A stretch of 47,049 bases of DNA, from contig DWZA01000077.1 in NCBI GenBank assembly GCA_019118365.1, positions 1-47,049 of the forward strand, written 5' to 3'. This DNA comes from Candidatus Lachnoclostridium stercoravium (GTDB lineage: Bacteria; Bacillota; Clostridia; Lachnospirales; Lachnospiraceae). Below the pieces are notes generated by a model. That model was not told the origin of the DNA and did not search any database. It was given only the letters and a program-made list of their open reading frames with translations. The position numbers were made by a program, and so were the translations under genes. Below are positions 8,499 through 17,490 of this stretch, piece by piece; the first letter of the stretch is position 1; every line of letters starts with the position of its first letter.

Positions 8499-9533
8499 TC
8501 ATCTCTGCACTCTTCCGGATCCGTCTCCCTGGGCCAGGCTCTCTACTTCCTCTCTGGTAACGAAGTTGAAGTCGCCTGGGATCGTATGCTTCAGAGCGGA
8601 CGCCGCGGAGGCAAATTCCAGCGCTTCTTTCATATCTTTCCCGTCCAGAAGGCCGCAGATAAAGCCGGCAGCAAAGGAATCGCCGCCTCCGATCCGGTCT
8701 ACGATCGGAGCAATAGAATACGTTCTGGAATGATAAAACTCTCCTGTCTTTCCGTCCATTACACAGGCGGACCAGTCATTGTGAGAAGCGGAATACGACT
8801 GTCTCAAAGAACTTACCACATAGCGGAAGCCGAACTGATCCGCCATCTGACGGAAGATCTTTTTGTAGCCTTCCAGATCCAGCCCGCCGCTTCTTACGTC
8901 GGATTCCGGGATCTTAAATCCCAGGACTTTATCCCCGTCTTCTTCATTTCCAATGCAGATATCCACATATTTCATCAGTTTCGTCATAACTGATCTGGCT
9001 TTTTCCGGAGTCCACAGCTTTTTCCGGTAATTTAAGTCTACGGAAACCGTTACCCCCGCCGCCTTCGCAGCTTTCAAAGCCTCTTCTGTCAGCCAGGCCG
9101 CGCTGTCGGATAAGGCCGGCGTGATCCCTGTAAAATGAAACCAGTCCGCATCCTGGAAGATCTCTGCAAAATCAAATTCCTCCGGTCTGGCTGTAGAGAT
9201 CGAGCTTCCCGCCCGGTCGTATACCACGTTGCTGGGACGCATAGCAGAACCGGATTCCAGGAAATAGATCCCTAGCCTTTCGCCGCTGCGAACGATATGT
9301 TCCGTCCCCACTCCGTACTTTCTCAAAGCCGCCACAGCGCATTCGCCGATAGGATTTGCCGGCACTGCCGTGACAAATTCCGCTTTATGGCCAAAATTCG
9401 CCAGGGAGACCGCCGCGTTAGCTTCCCCGCCTCCATAGCAGACGTCAAATCCGTCCGCCTGGATAAAACGTTCATGGCCAGGCGTAGACAGCCTCAGCAT
9501 GATCTCCCCCATTGTGATCACTTTTTTGCCCAT
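8499..9533 (-). CDS. kdgK: 2-dehydro-3-deoxygluconate kinase (PfkB family)
   Basis: Phosphorylates 2-keto-3-deoxygluconate to KDPG, the step before the aldolase encoded just upstream. It has the ribokinase-fold N-terminus (MGEIMLRLSTPG; CYGGGEANAAVSLANFG). The catalytic PfkB signature is DRIGGGDSFAAGF at ~residue 285, with Asp as base. 344 residues, full length. It starts 4 bp after the aldolase stop, so the two form an operon for sugar-acid (hexuronate/pectin type) catabolism. Confidence 0.9.
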   Translation of the reverse strand: MGKKVITMGEIMLRLSTPGHERFIQADGFDVCYGGGEANAAVSLANFGHKAEFVTAVPANPIGECAVAALRKYGVGTEHIVRSGERLGIYFLESGSAMRPSNVVYDRAGSSISTARPEEFDFAEIFQDADWFHFTGITPALSDSAAWLTEEALKAAKAAGVTVSVDLNYRKKLWTPEKARSVMTKLMKYVDICIGNEEDGDKVLGFKIPESDVRSGGLDLEGYKKIFRQMADQFGFRYVVSSLRQSYSASHNDWSACVMDGKTGEFYHSRTYSIAPIVDRIGGGDSFAAGFICGLLDGKDMKEALEFASAASALKHTIPGDFNFVTREEVESLAQGDGSGRVQR

Positions 9534-9537
9534 TATC

Positions 9538-10176
9538 CTATCCCCGCACTCTCTTTACGATCTCTACCGCTTCGCGCACCATCTCTTCGATCTTGCCGAA
9601 CTGCCCGCCGTCGATCAGATCCGCCTTCACCATCCAGCTTCCGCCGCAGGCTCCTACCTTGGAAAGCGCCAGATATTTTTCCAGATTCTTTCCATTGATC
9701 CCTCCGGTAGGCATAAATTTCATGGTCGTAAATGGTCCTGCGAGAGCTTTGATCATGTCGGGTCCTCCCGTCTGCTCTGCAGGGAAAAATTTTACGTATT
9801 TCAATCCGCGCTTTACAGCCTGTCCGACTTCCGACGGCGTCATACAGCCTGGCAGGACAGGGATATCCCTGGCGATACAGTAGTCTACGATTTCCGGGTC
9901 AAAGCCCGGACATACGATAAATTTTGCTCCGGCGTTCACAGCTCTGTCTACCTGCTCTGTCGTCAGCACAGTTCCCGCGCCCACGGTCATCTCCGGCATT
10001 GCCTCGCTGATGATCCGGATGGATTCTTCCGCCGCTTCGGTCCGGAATGTGACCTCTGCGCAGGGAAGCCCGCCTCTCATAAGAGCCTCCGCCAGAGGCC
10101 TTGCATCTTCCGGCCGGTGGAGCACGATGACTGGTACGATCCCATATTTGCTTAATCCTTCAAAAAAATTATCCAT
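9538..10176 (-). CDS. eda: KDPG/KHG aldolase
   Basis: Class I aldolase splitting 2-keto-3-deoxy-6-phosphogluconate into pyruvate and glyceraldehyde-3-phosphate. Visible features are VIVLHRPEDARPLAEALMRGG, the Glu-containing CAEVTFRTEAA, VGAGTVLT, and the Schiff-base Lys in YVKFFPAE. PTGGIN supplies a phosphate-binding loop. The ATG at 10176 follows AAAGGAGAAAGCT and gives the normal 212 residues. A longer frame reaches back into the palindromic repeat upstream and is rejected as the real start. Confidence 0.95.
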   Translation of the reverse strand: MDNFFEGLSKYGIVPVIVLHRPEDARPLAEALMRGGLPCAEVTFRTEAAEESIRIISEAMPEMTVGAGTVLTTEQVDRAVNAGAKFIVCPGFDPEIVDYCIARDIPVLPGCMTPSEVGQAVKRGLKYVKFFPAEQTGGPDMIKALAGPFTTMKFMPTGGINGKNLEKYLALSKVGACGGSWMVKADLIDGGQFGKIEEMVREAVEIVKRVRG

Positions 10177-10202
10177 AGCTTTCTCCTTTTCGTTAAAATA
10201 CG

Positions 10203-10352
10203 TAACAGTCCAGGACGGCACATCTTCTTGCCCGGCCGAGGCCGGACAAGAAGCATCGGGATGTCCATCCGATGTGAAAACAGGGGCAAAAGCATGCTTA
10301 TAAGCAAGCTTAATGCCTGTTTTTGCCCCTGTTTTCACGCCGTCCTGAACTA
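10203..10352. repeat. Full copy B of the dispersed palindromic repeat (inverted relative to A and C)
   Basis: About 150 bp bounded by TAACAGTCCAGGACGGC and GCCGTCCTGAAC. The module order is reversed compared with copies A and C: hairpin CTTCTTGCCCGGCC..GGCCGGACAAGAAG, then GATGTCCATC, then the GCTTATAAGCAAGC module flanked by AAACAGGGGCAAAAG / TTTTTGCCCCTG arms. It occupies the whole gap between the AEC transporter and eda. Confidence 0.85.
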
Positions 10353-10355
10353 TGA

Positions 10356-11300
10356 CTAAAATACCATTCCCAAGATCGCCGTATAGAACGGGATAACGAT
10401 CATGCTGGCCACTGTCGTCACTGCGATCATCACTGTGCAGAATTCATAATCCGCCCCGGTTTCTTTTGCCAAAATGCCGAACTGAGTCATAGCAGGCATG
10501 ATGATCAATATCAGATATACCTGCTTCGCCATGTTGTCAAGGGGCAGAACCATCATGACTGCCAGCATGATAAGCGGCGATATGATAAATCGGTTCAAAA
10601 GAAGCACTGCGATATCCGCAGACATTTTAATCTCTTTATAGTTGATATTCCGCAGGATGCTTCCGATCACCAGCATGGCGACCGGCGTCGCCGTATCTCC
10701 GATCTGCGCGATCGGATTGTAGATCCATGCCGGAAGCTCCACATCCAGCAGCACAAGGATGATCCCCACTGTAAATCCCTTGATCGGAGGGGAGATCATC
10801 TTTTTTACATTTTCTACTGTGAAGATCCTCGTGTTCGGATCGTGATCCCGCCGTAAGAACCAGGCCCCTGCCGTCCAGAACAGCACCGTATTTCCAATAT
10901 AATAGCTCATAGCCGTAGGAAGAGCTTCCTCGCCCAGGATCGCCGTTACAATAGGAAACCCGATAAAAACCGTATTGGAAAACCCTATCACATTGATAAA
11001 CGCTCCCCTTCTGTTGGGCTTCACCTTCAGAGCCTTTGACAATATCACGCCTATAATGAGGAAAAACGTAATGATCGCAAAGGGAATGGGGAAATATTTC
11101 AGCAGGTATAATAACTGTTCCCTCGTCCCGCACGTTTCATAAACATTCTCCACCATCATCAGGGGAATGCCTACCTGCATGCAGAGTTTTGAGAGAAAAT
11201 CCTCCCCTTTTTTTCCAAACCATGGCCGCTTTGTCATAACAAAGCCTACCGCCATCATAAGGATCAGGGACATAACGCTTTGTATTGAATCCCAGAACAT
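10356..11300 (-). CDS. AEC-family (auxin efflux carrier-like) membrane transporter
   Basis: 314 residues, about ten hydrophobic segments in two halves, matching the Mem_trans family (AAVGFVMTKRPWFG start, NTVFIGFPIVTAILGEEALP in the middle, MPAMTQFGILAKETGAD near the end). Bacterial members export or import organic acids such as malate. Its position before eda-kdgK suggests a link with sugar-acid metabolism, but repeat B separates them. The start follows GGAGGATAAAGG. A dyad lies just before the ribosome site (see 11317-11335). Confidence 0.85.
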   Translation of the reverse strand: MFWDSIQSVMSLILMMAVGFVMTKRPWFGKKGEDFLSKLCMQVGIPLMMVENVYETCGTREQLLYLLKYFPIPFAIITFFLIIGVILSKALKVKPNRRGAFINVIGFSNTVFIGFPIVTAILGEEALPTAMSYYIGNTVLFWTAGAWFLRRDHDPNTRIFTVENVKKMISPPIKGFTVGIILVLLDVELPAWIYNPIAQIGDTATPVAMLVIGSILRNINYKEIKMSADIAVLLLNRFIISPLIMLAVMMVLPLDNMAKQVYLILIIMPAMTQFGILAKETGADYEFCTVMIAVTTVASMIVIPFYTAILGMVF

Positions 11301-11316
11301 CCTTTATCCTCCAAAC

Positions 11317-11335
11317 TGTTAAGAAAATATTAACA
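11317..11335 (-). promoter_or_regulatory. Candidate operator dyad before the AEC transporter gene
   Basis: TGTTAA - 7 bp - TTAACA is an exact 6-bp dyad directly upstream of the ribosome binding site. The arms resemble half of a Rex site, but the spacer is 7 bp where Rex sites have 4, so Rex is not assigned. Confidence 0.35.
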
Positions 11336-11359
11336 ATTTGTATTGTATCATTGAAAAAC

Positions 11360-12097
11360 TTATAAGTCCAGATATGTTTTGCTGTTGAGGTATTCCAAGA
11401 TCCCCATGTGTATGGTCCATGCCAGACGGTTCTGGTAATCTTCTGACTTCAGCTTCTCCGCTTCCTCCCAATTAGATAAAAATCCGCATTCCACAATGAT
11501 AATAGGTTCCTTTACATGAAGCAGGAGATAGTAGCTGTCGTTGGCCTTTGCCGCGCGGGTATTTTTTTCACCGAGCACATAATCAAAACGTTTCTGGACG
11601 ATCTGCGCCAGTTTTTTCCCTTTTTGTGACTTTCCATAATAGAAAACCTGGCCGCCGGATACATCCTCCTGGTGGTAACTGTTCTGGTGAATGCTCACCA
11701 CCAGATCCGGCTCGGCCTTTTCAATAGCCTTGACCCGGTTCTTCATATCGGAAGACTTTTTTCTGCTGTCGCTTTCTTTATAAAGACCCCGGTCGTCCTC
11801 TCTGGTAAGGACCGCCTCTACATCCGCGTTTTCCAGATATACCTTCAGTTTTTTTGCGATCTTAAGGTTGATATCCTTTTCCAGGCTTTTATTGACTCCT
11901 ACTTTTCCCGGATCGTTGCCCCCGTGTCCCGCATCGATGACTACTACCGGCTTCTTTTCTTCCTTTTCCGCCCCTGCAGTCGCCTGAGAACTCATGATCC
12001 CGGCTTCCCTGGAAACGAAAAAGACAATAAGCAATAATAAAATCCCCATCAAGGGCTCTTCCCACGCTTTTTTCAACAGAACCATCCAGGCTGTCAA
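11360..12097 (-). CDS. N-acetylmuramoyl-L-alanine amidase (Amidase_3, CwlD-like)
   Basis: 245 residues. An N-terminal hydrophobic anchor (~residues 16-32) is followed by an Amidase_3 domain. The zinc ligands are His in VIDAGHGGND, Glu in KSLEKDIN and His in SIHQNS; the catalytic Glu is in IIVECGFLSN. It cleaves the amide between MurNAc and the stem peptide outside the membrane. Size and architecture match CwlD, which acts in cortex muramic-lactam formation in spore formers. The first possible start here is TTG at 12097, then ATG at 12085; neither has a strong ribosome site. It follows the phosphoesterase gene by 23 bp. Confidence 0.88.
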   Translation of the reverse strand: MTAWMVLLKKAWEEPLMGILLLLIVFFVSREAGIMSSQATAGAEKEEKKPVVVIDAGHGGNDPGKVGVNKSLEKDINLKIAKKLKVYLENADVEAVLTREDDRGLYKESDSRKKSSDMKNRVKAIEKAEPDLVVSIHQNSYHQEDVSGGQVFYYGKSQKGKKLAQIVQKRFDYVLGEKNTRAAKANDSYYLLLHVKEPIIIVECGFLSNWEEAEKLKSEDYQNRLAWTIHMGILEYLNSKTYLDL

Positions 12098-12120
12098 ACA
12101 TTTACTTCAATATATCCTTC

Positions 12121-13629
12121 TTATTGTCCAAAAAGAACTGTTTCTCCCTCTCTCACGGATAGATGGTTGTAATCCCTGACCGCGTCGTCCAGGATCGAAA
12201 GAATATATTCATTCAGCACAGTACCGTAAGCCTTTTCCTGCCACAGCGTAAACGCCGGGTCTTTTAGGGCTTCGTCACGGATATCTACCGCTCTCCCCTG
12301 GTAATAATAATCGTTCAGTTTCGCGTAAAAGACGCACATCTGCGCTCTTTCTTCGGAAGTTATCTCCGGGATCTTCTGAAGGACTTTTGCCGCCTGGTTG
12401 CGGAAGACCTTTCTTAAAAAAGGCTCGCCATAGGCGTCAAATTCCAGAAGATCCATTTTGGAGCTGCCATGTTCTCTGGCCCACCGCTCCACGTTTACCT
12501 GTCTTGTAGTATAGTCATAATTTTCATTATCCTGGTAAGTAAGGATACCGTAATGGCATTTTGGCGTGGTCAGGGATCCTGTAACGATCTCCCGGATCGG
12601 ATATGTTCCCTCTTCCTCCATCATATGCTGTACGTGGAGATGGCCGCTTAAAAACAGGGAGATCTCCCATCCCTCCAGCTTTTCGATCAGCTGGCTGCTG
12701 TGTTCGATGGTGCAGTCCTGAACGTAGATCTCGCTTTCATCCAGAAGATTGTGATGGGCTACCGGGATCACAAACATATCGCTGTTCCAGGCATCCTCCA
12801 GCTGTGTTTCGATCCAGTCATAAGTATCAGGCATGATCGCCCCGCCTACTTTCGCATAGCCTTCGTGATACTGGCAGGTATCCAGCATCAGCAGACGTAT
12901 ATCATCGTTCAGCTGATACGTATAGCTTAAAGTCCCCTCATCCCTGCTTAAGGCCTCGTCATAGCCGTAGTCCCTGTAGATCCAGGCAAATTCCTCCGGG
13001 GACGTGTATTCTACCGGATAAGTAGAATCCCCCTGAAAGCCCTTGGCGTTGGTATTGTTAATGTCATGATTTCCCGGAATCACCAGAACCGGGATCCCTG
13101 CATCCTCCACCTGCCGCAGCTTCTCAGCCAGAGCTTCGTGACTCCTTTTTTCACCGTTGGAGCTCAGATCGCCGGACAGGATCAGAGCTTCCGGCTGTTC
13201 CTCGATCACCTCTGTGAGAAATTCGTCTGTGATCTGATCCATATAGGTAACAAGCCTTCCGTCCCCGTAATCCACCATTCTCTGGAAAGCCTCGCCGTAA
13301 TCAGTATACTCCTCTGCCAGGTAGTGGACGTCTGTCCCAATAATGATCTTGACTCCATCGATCGGGCTGACGCTTTCTCCATCGTCCTCACGGCCATCTT
13401 CTTCTGATACCTGGGAAGACGCTTCCGAGGACTGCTCTGCCTTCTCTTCTGCCTCTGAATAAGTGGCCGTTTTCTCTCCCTCTGTTTTCTGATGCACCTG
13501 TACCGGCGTGCTCTCTACGGCGTTCTGCATGTCCGTCTGCGGCGTACTTACTCTGCAGCCCTGCAGATGGAAAGCAGCAGCCGAAAGGATAACGGCAGCC
13601 GTTATCCTAACAACAAACCTTCTTTTCAT
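12121..13629 (-). CDS. Exported metallophosphoesterase lipoprotein
   Basis: 502 residues from the ATG at 13629. The signal peptide ends in a lipobox (LQGC, Cys ~24), so the protein should be membrane-anchored outside. A Ser/Glu-rich linker (~35-85) leads to a calcineurin-like domain with all motifs: TDVHYL, SGDLSSNG, PGNHDINN, VAHHN and SGHLHVQH. The substrate is unknown. The start overlaps the GH18 stop (ATGA). Six extra residues upstream (from 13647) would spoil the signal peptide. Confidence 0.88.
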   Translation of the reverse strand: MKRRFVVRITAAVILSAAAFHLQGCRVSTPQTDMQNAVESTPVQVHQKTEGEKTATYSEAEEKAEQSSEASSQVSEEDGREDDGESVSPIDGVKIIIGTDVHYLAEEYTDYGEAFQRMVDYGDGRLVTYMDQITDEFLTEVIEEQPEALILSGDLSSNGEKRSHEALAEKLRQVEDAGIPVLVIPGNHDINNTNAKGFQGDSTYPVEYTSPEEFAWIYRDYGYDEALSRDEGTLSYTYQLNDDIRLLMLDTCQYHEGYAKVGGAIMPDTYDWIETQLEDAWNSDMFVIPVAHHNLLDESEIYVQDCTIEHSSQLIEKLEGWEISLFLSGHLHVQHMMEEEGTYPIREIVTGSLTTPKCHYGILTYQDNENYDYTTRQVNVERWAREHGSSKMDLLEFDAYGEPFLRKVFRNQAAKVLQKIPEITSEERAQMCVFYAKLNDYYYQGRAVDIRDEALKDPAFTLWQEKAYGTVLNEYILSILDDAVRDYNHLSVREGETVLFGQ

Positions 13630-15275
13630 TGATCGATCACATCCCATATATACTCAGGATCCAGCCCCAGTTTCCAGCAGGCGATCCCTGCCAGCTGATA
13701 CTTATCACAAAGGGACGCTTTCAGCTCAAGAGAACGTTCCTCCTCCATCCAGACATACCAGCTGTTTCCGTCCTCGTCTGTCATACTGCCATAATACTGG
13801 CCAAGCTCGTCGTCCCACTCCAGGGACACGTTATTTTCCTCTATCCAGTTCTTCGCAGCAGTGATCCCTTTCGCAGAGGATGTAGTCTCGCCGTCTGAAA
13901 CTTTCCAGATCCTGGTATAAAATGGCACTGCGTTAATAACTTTTTCCTTTGGTACAAGCGCCAGGGTATCTTTTATGCCGTTTTCCACGAATGGAAGAGA
14001 GGCTACAGACCCCATCTCGCCGCCGGCATGATGTTCGTCATAGCCCATAATGATCACATAGTCTGCAACGATCCCCTGTTCCTTCCGGTTGTAAAACTCC
14101 GTGTAGATCGACGGCACATAATTATCCACAGACAGGATGATGCCTTCCTTCCTGCAGGAAATGGACAATTCCCGGATAAACTGGATGTAATGAGGAGCCG
14201 CGCTTTCTTTCAGACTCTCAAAATCAAGATTAAGGCCGTCGATATCATATTCCTTTATCTCATCGATCAAAGACTGGATCAGTTTTTTTCTGGTGGAAGT
14301 TGTCGCCAGAAGTATCTCCGACTGCACATCCCCGCTGAAATTATCTAAAAGCGCCCACACCTGTATCCCTCTGCTGTGAGCTTCTTCCACATAATCATGG
14401 CTGGCCAGGGAAGAAAAATTCCCTTCATTATCTGTCAGTGAAAACCAGGTAGGCGATACTACATTAATACCTTTCGTGTTGTCTAACAGCTCTGCCAGGT
14501 TTTTATTCGCAGCCTGCGCAGTTACCTGATGCCAGGCCAGGCATACCGGCTCGCCCAGGGACTGGCTCTCATAGACCGGCGCCTCAAAACTGCTTGCCGG
14601 CTGTACTTCTTCTGCTTTTGTAAGCTTCCTGGTCTGGATATATCCCAGGTAGCCCGTATCCGTCTGCACGTAGGACCATTTGTCCTCCTGTGCGAGGATC
14701 TTTACTCCGCAGCCTTTTTCCACATCCGCCACAACCGGCTCCTTCACCCACGCGCCTGTGCGAATCTGACCGGCCCGCTTCACCGAAGCCGTCTGCTCTG
14801 CTTCCCATGTATTCCACAGAAAGACACGTTTTAAATCCTCATCATTATACACCTCTGACCGGATATCTGTATAGTTGGAGATCAGTCCCAAAGACAAGTA
14901 TACGTCGTCTTCCATCTCGTATAACAGCTTCCCGCCGTTTCCTTCCGTATCCGCGTCCGCGTATACGATCGTATCCGGCAGGGCGTAGACCAGCCGCTTT
15001 TCATTATGATCCCAGTAAAAGCGGTCGTTGATATAGTCGTTGACCCACGTTACCGGCAGATAAAACTGCCCGTCTATATAAAGCCCCGTATCATCCTGCA
15101 GCTCTTCATTTAAAATGATCGCCGTATCGTCTCCGGATACGCCGAACAGTTCGTTTACATCCGCTCTCTCTTTGGACGGGGAATATTTCTGATATAAGAT
15201 CACTCCGCCTGCGGCAGCTGCCCCTATAACGATCACCAGGCATATCCCCAAAAGGGTATGCAGTAATTTCTTCAT
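13626..15275 (-). CDS. Membrane-anchored GH18 glycosidase with SH3-like and stalk domains
   Basis: 549 residues. An N-terminal membrane anchor (~5-28) is followed by a copper-amine-oxidase-N-like region (~50-125: YIDGQFYLPVTWVNDYIN) and an SH3-like segment (~175-215). The glycoside hydrolase 18 barrel runs from ~240 to the end. The catalytic strand reads DIDGLNLDFE: the acid Glu and preceding Asp are present, and Asn replaces the first Asp of DxDxE, as in spore-type YaaH enzymes. It probably acts on peptidoglycan or spore cortex glycans. First gene of a three-gene unit with the phosphoesterase and amidase. Confidence 0.88.
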   Translation of the reverse strand: MKKLLHTLLGICLVIVIGAAAAGGVILYQKYSPSKERADVNELFGVSGDDTAIILNEELQDDTGLYIDGQFYLPVTWVNDYINDRFYWDHNEKRLVYALPDTIVYADADTEGNGGKLLYEMEDDVYLSLGLISNYTDIRSEVYNDEDLKRVFLWNTWEAEQTASVKRAGQIRTGAWVKEPVVADVEKGCGVKILAQEDKWSYVQTDTGYLGYIQTRKLTKAEEVQPASSFEAPVYESQSLGEPVCLAWHQVTAQAANKNLAELLDNTKGINVVSPTWFSLTDNEGNFSSLASHDYVEEAHSRGIQVWALLDNFSGDVQSEILLATTSTRKKLIQSLIDEIKEYDIDGLNLDFESLKESAAPHYIQFIRELSISCRKEGIILSVDNYVPSIYTEFYNRKEQGIVADYVIIMGYDEHHAGGEMGSVASLPFVENGIKDTLALVPKEKVINAVPFYTRIWKVSDGETTSSAKGITAAKNWIEENNVSLEWDDELGQYYGSMTDEDGNSWYVWMEEERSLELKASLCDKYQLAGIACWKLGLDPEYIWDVIDQ

Positions 15276-15442
15276 TGCTTTTTATCCTTTCCTGTCACTT
15301 ATCCACGGCTGGCTCTCTGTTTTCGGCCATGCCTGGGCAGTAACATTATATCATATTCCCTATCCCGTGTATTCTTAATTTTTGTTTACTTTTGCAGAAG
15401 TGCTTCCCGGCGCGGCAATGAGAACCGGCAAATTTTGTACAG

Positions 15443-15467
15443 AAAAAGCCGGCATGTTACTGCCGGC
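15443..15467 (-). terminator. Terminator after the orphan 629-residue gene
   Basis: On the minus strand a perfect 7-bp stem GCCGGCA / TGCCGGC with a 6-nt loop is followed by five T residues, 13 bp after the stop at 15480. Confidence 0.75.
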
Positions 15468-15479
15468 CGAGATCTGTCG

Positions 15480-17369
15480 TCATCGAGTGGGTACATTTGG
15501 AGCTGCGCTGCGCTGAGGCTGGGGTTGTGTCTGTTCCCGCACAGACGGACGCCTGGAATGAACGGTCTCCTGCTCGCTTAATGTCTGGAAATTGGTCCTC
15601 CTGCGGGATTCGCCGCCTTGCAGCCGGAGACGCTGTTTTTCCATATCTTCTACTTTCTGAAGATACTCCTGGTCCGATGCATCCCATACTTCCTCCATAC
15701 CAACCCGCGGCGTGCCCTGGCGGGTATTTTCCATAACCCGCTTAAGATCTTCGGAAGTATTCAGCGGAACGTCATAGCGTTTTGCATATATGTCATAAGC
15801 TTCCCGCCGCACATACGCATTTTCGTAAAACGGCTGGCTGTATTGAGAACTCAGCTGCTGAGGCATAGTACTTAAACCCACCTGCTTCGTGCAGACATTG
15901 TTAAAAGTAGTCATACCAAAGGATATCTCCTCCTTGCCTTGAAACAGCGATCCTTCGATAGTAGAATTATGCAGTTCTTTGTAGCTGCCGAAATTTTGGA
16001 TAGAGTTTGCCCGTGTGATTCCATCTAAAGCAATCAGCGAATAATCTACGCTATCTAGAGCCTTGCGGGTATTCGCATCAAAATCTCCCGGCGTAAGGCC
16101 TCCCTCTGGAAGTTTTGAAGAAGCAAATGCCATGATCGCTTTTTCTTCCGGAGATAAAAACCGTTCATTTGCAAGCGCTGCGGCCCGCTCCTGGATCAGC
16201 TCTCCATATGCCGTACGCAAAGGAAGCCTTGTGTTAGCAGACATGCTATTTCGAACCATCTGCACGATCCCCTGTCCATAAGAGGTCAGCAGCTGATTGC
16301 GGAATCCGACTGTGCGGATCGATTCGGGGTCGCTGTAATCAACCGGCTGAATCGTTTCCTTGCTGTAAGCGCTGACAGCCATCAATATATAGGGGGCTAC
16401 TTTATCCTTGAATTCTTTCGTCAATGCCTGGATATAGCTCTGTCTCTGCTCTTCTGTCAGCTCCTCATCCGGAGTATTCGGCACGCCCTCCTGCAGCCCT
16501 TCTGGAATATGATCCGGAACTTCCTTCTTCTCTGTAACAGTTTTCATGGCCTTCCCGATCTGTTCAAAATCCTGGTAAACCGTACTGAACAGATTTCCAT
16601 AATATTCCTTTTCTCGATCTGAAAGACGCAGTGCTTCGTCAAAGCTCCTTCCCAGATCCGCCATCGCCAGTCCCAGCGCAAACCCTGACAGAACATTTCC
16701 TCTTCCGATATTTGTAAAACCAGCTCCGGCTCGAAAGACAGTCAAGAGAGAGTCGCAATCCTGGCCAAAGCACTGCATGGATATCTCGTCGCAGAACTTG
16801 TTGATCGCCCCCCTGGAATTCAGCACTGCCGACTGCAAGGTTCTTTTTTCTGCCCGCTCCTCTAAAACGTCCTGGTAGGAAGGGATCGTCTGCTGATCCT
16901 CTATATGGCGTACAGTCTTTTCATAATCTGTCACTTCCTTTCTCCAGGAAGGCACGATCCCTTTAAACCACCTTTTATACCAGGCAGGACGCCTTGGCGC
17001 GGTAACCGGAGTCATGTCGGTTCCCGGTTTGATGGCCTGGCACGAACCATCCGGAGCCTGACAGTAGGGTACTTTAATGGCAGACGGATTTTCCATGGCT
17101 GGCGCGATCCTGTCCATCGCTTCCCGGATCCGCACAGTATAATTCTCCAGACTGACAGGATTCTCTTCATCAAATAAAGGCTTCCCATTGACCCGCAGAG
17201 ACTCCAACGCCTGCTTGATCGGGCTGTTCTGAAAATCAGCTGCTGTCTGGGGCTGCATGGAATTGGAGATCTCCATCATCTCCAAAAACATTTCCCTTGC
17301 GCGGGCCTCCTTCTGATCGTCCGCCAGCAAGTTGTATTCACGATATTCTTCAATTGATAAATCTCTCAT
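15480..17369 (-). CDS. Orphan 629-residue cytoplasmic protein, unknown function
   Basis: I do not recognise this protein. ATG 17369 has a good GGAGGAG five bases upstream; an in-frame ATG at 17381 overlaps that ribosome site and is less likely. There is no signal peptide. A mildly hydrophobic Gly/Ala stretch (~residues 210-240, with FALGLAMADLG) and a few Cys occur. Most of the protein is charged and helical in character, and the last ~60 residues are Arg/Gln/Pro rich and probably disordered. It has its own terminator and lies next to an Rpn nuclease, the setting of a gene gained by transfer. An intracellular effector or structural protein are possibilities without evidence. Confidence 0.8.
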   Translation of the reverse strand: MRDLSIEEYREYNLLADDQKEARAREMFLEMMEISNSMQPQTAADFQNSPIKQALESLRVNGKPLFDEENPVSLENYTVRIREAMDRIAPAMENPSAIKVPYCQAPDGSCQAIKPGTDMTPVTAPRRPAWYKRWFKGIVPSWRKEVTDYEKTVRHIEDQQTIPSYQDVLEERAEKRTLQSAVLNSRGAINKFCDEISMQCFGQDCDSLLTVFRAGAGFTNIGRGNVLSGFALGLAMADLGRSFDEALRLSDREKEYYGNLFSTVYQDFEQIGKAMKTVTEKKEVPDHIPEGLQEGVPNTPDEELTEEQRQSYIQALTKEFKDKVAPYILMAVSAYSKETIQPVDYSDPESIRTVGFRNQLLTSYGQGIVQMVRNSMSANTRLPLRTAYGELIQERAAALANERFLSPEEKAIMAFASSKLPEGGLTPGDFDANTRKALDSVDYSLIALDGITRANSIQNFGSYKELHNSTIEGSLFQGKEEISFGMTTFNNVCTKQVGLSTMPQQLSSQYSQPFYENAYVRREAYDIYAKRYDVPLNTSEDLKRVMENTRQGTPRVGMEEVWDASDQEYLQKVEDMEKQRLRLQGGESRRRTNFQTLSEQETVHSRRPSVREQTQPQPQRSAAPNVPTR

Positions 17370-17490
17370 AGGCTCCTCCATTTTCTGTAAACTGTCCTTT
17401 GCTTTTCCTCATCATACCAGTTCTGGAAGATTCCATGCAAGACTTTGGCAAAACTCGGCCTATTTAGGCAAAAGTCGAGATCGGCATTCT

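Noticed and set aside
10177-10338. N-terminal extension of the KDPG aldolase frame
   Set aside because: It translates repeat copy B; the ATG at 10176 has a good ribosome site and gives normal length.
11309-11340. Rex operator
   Set aside because: The half-sites are separated by 7 bp, not the 4 bp of known Rex sites.
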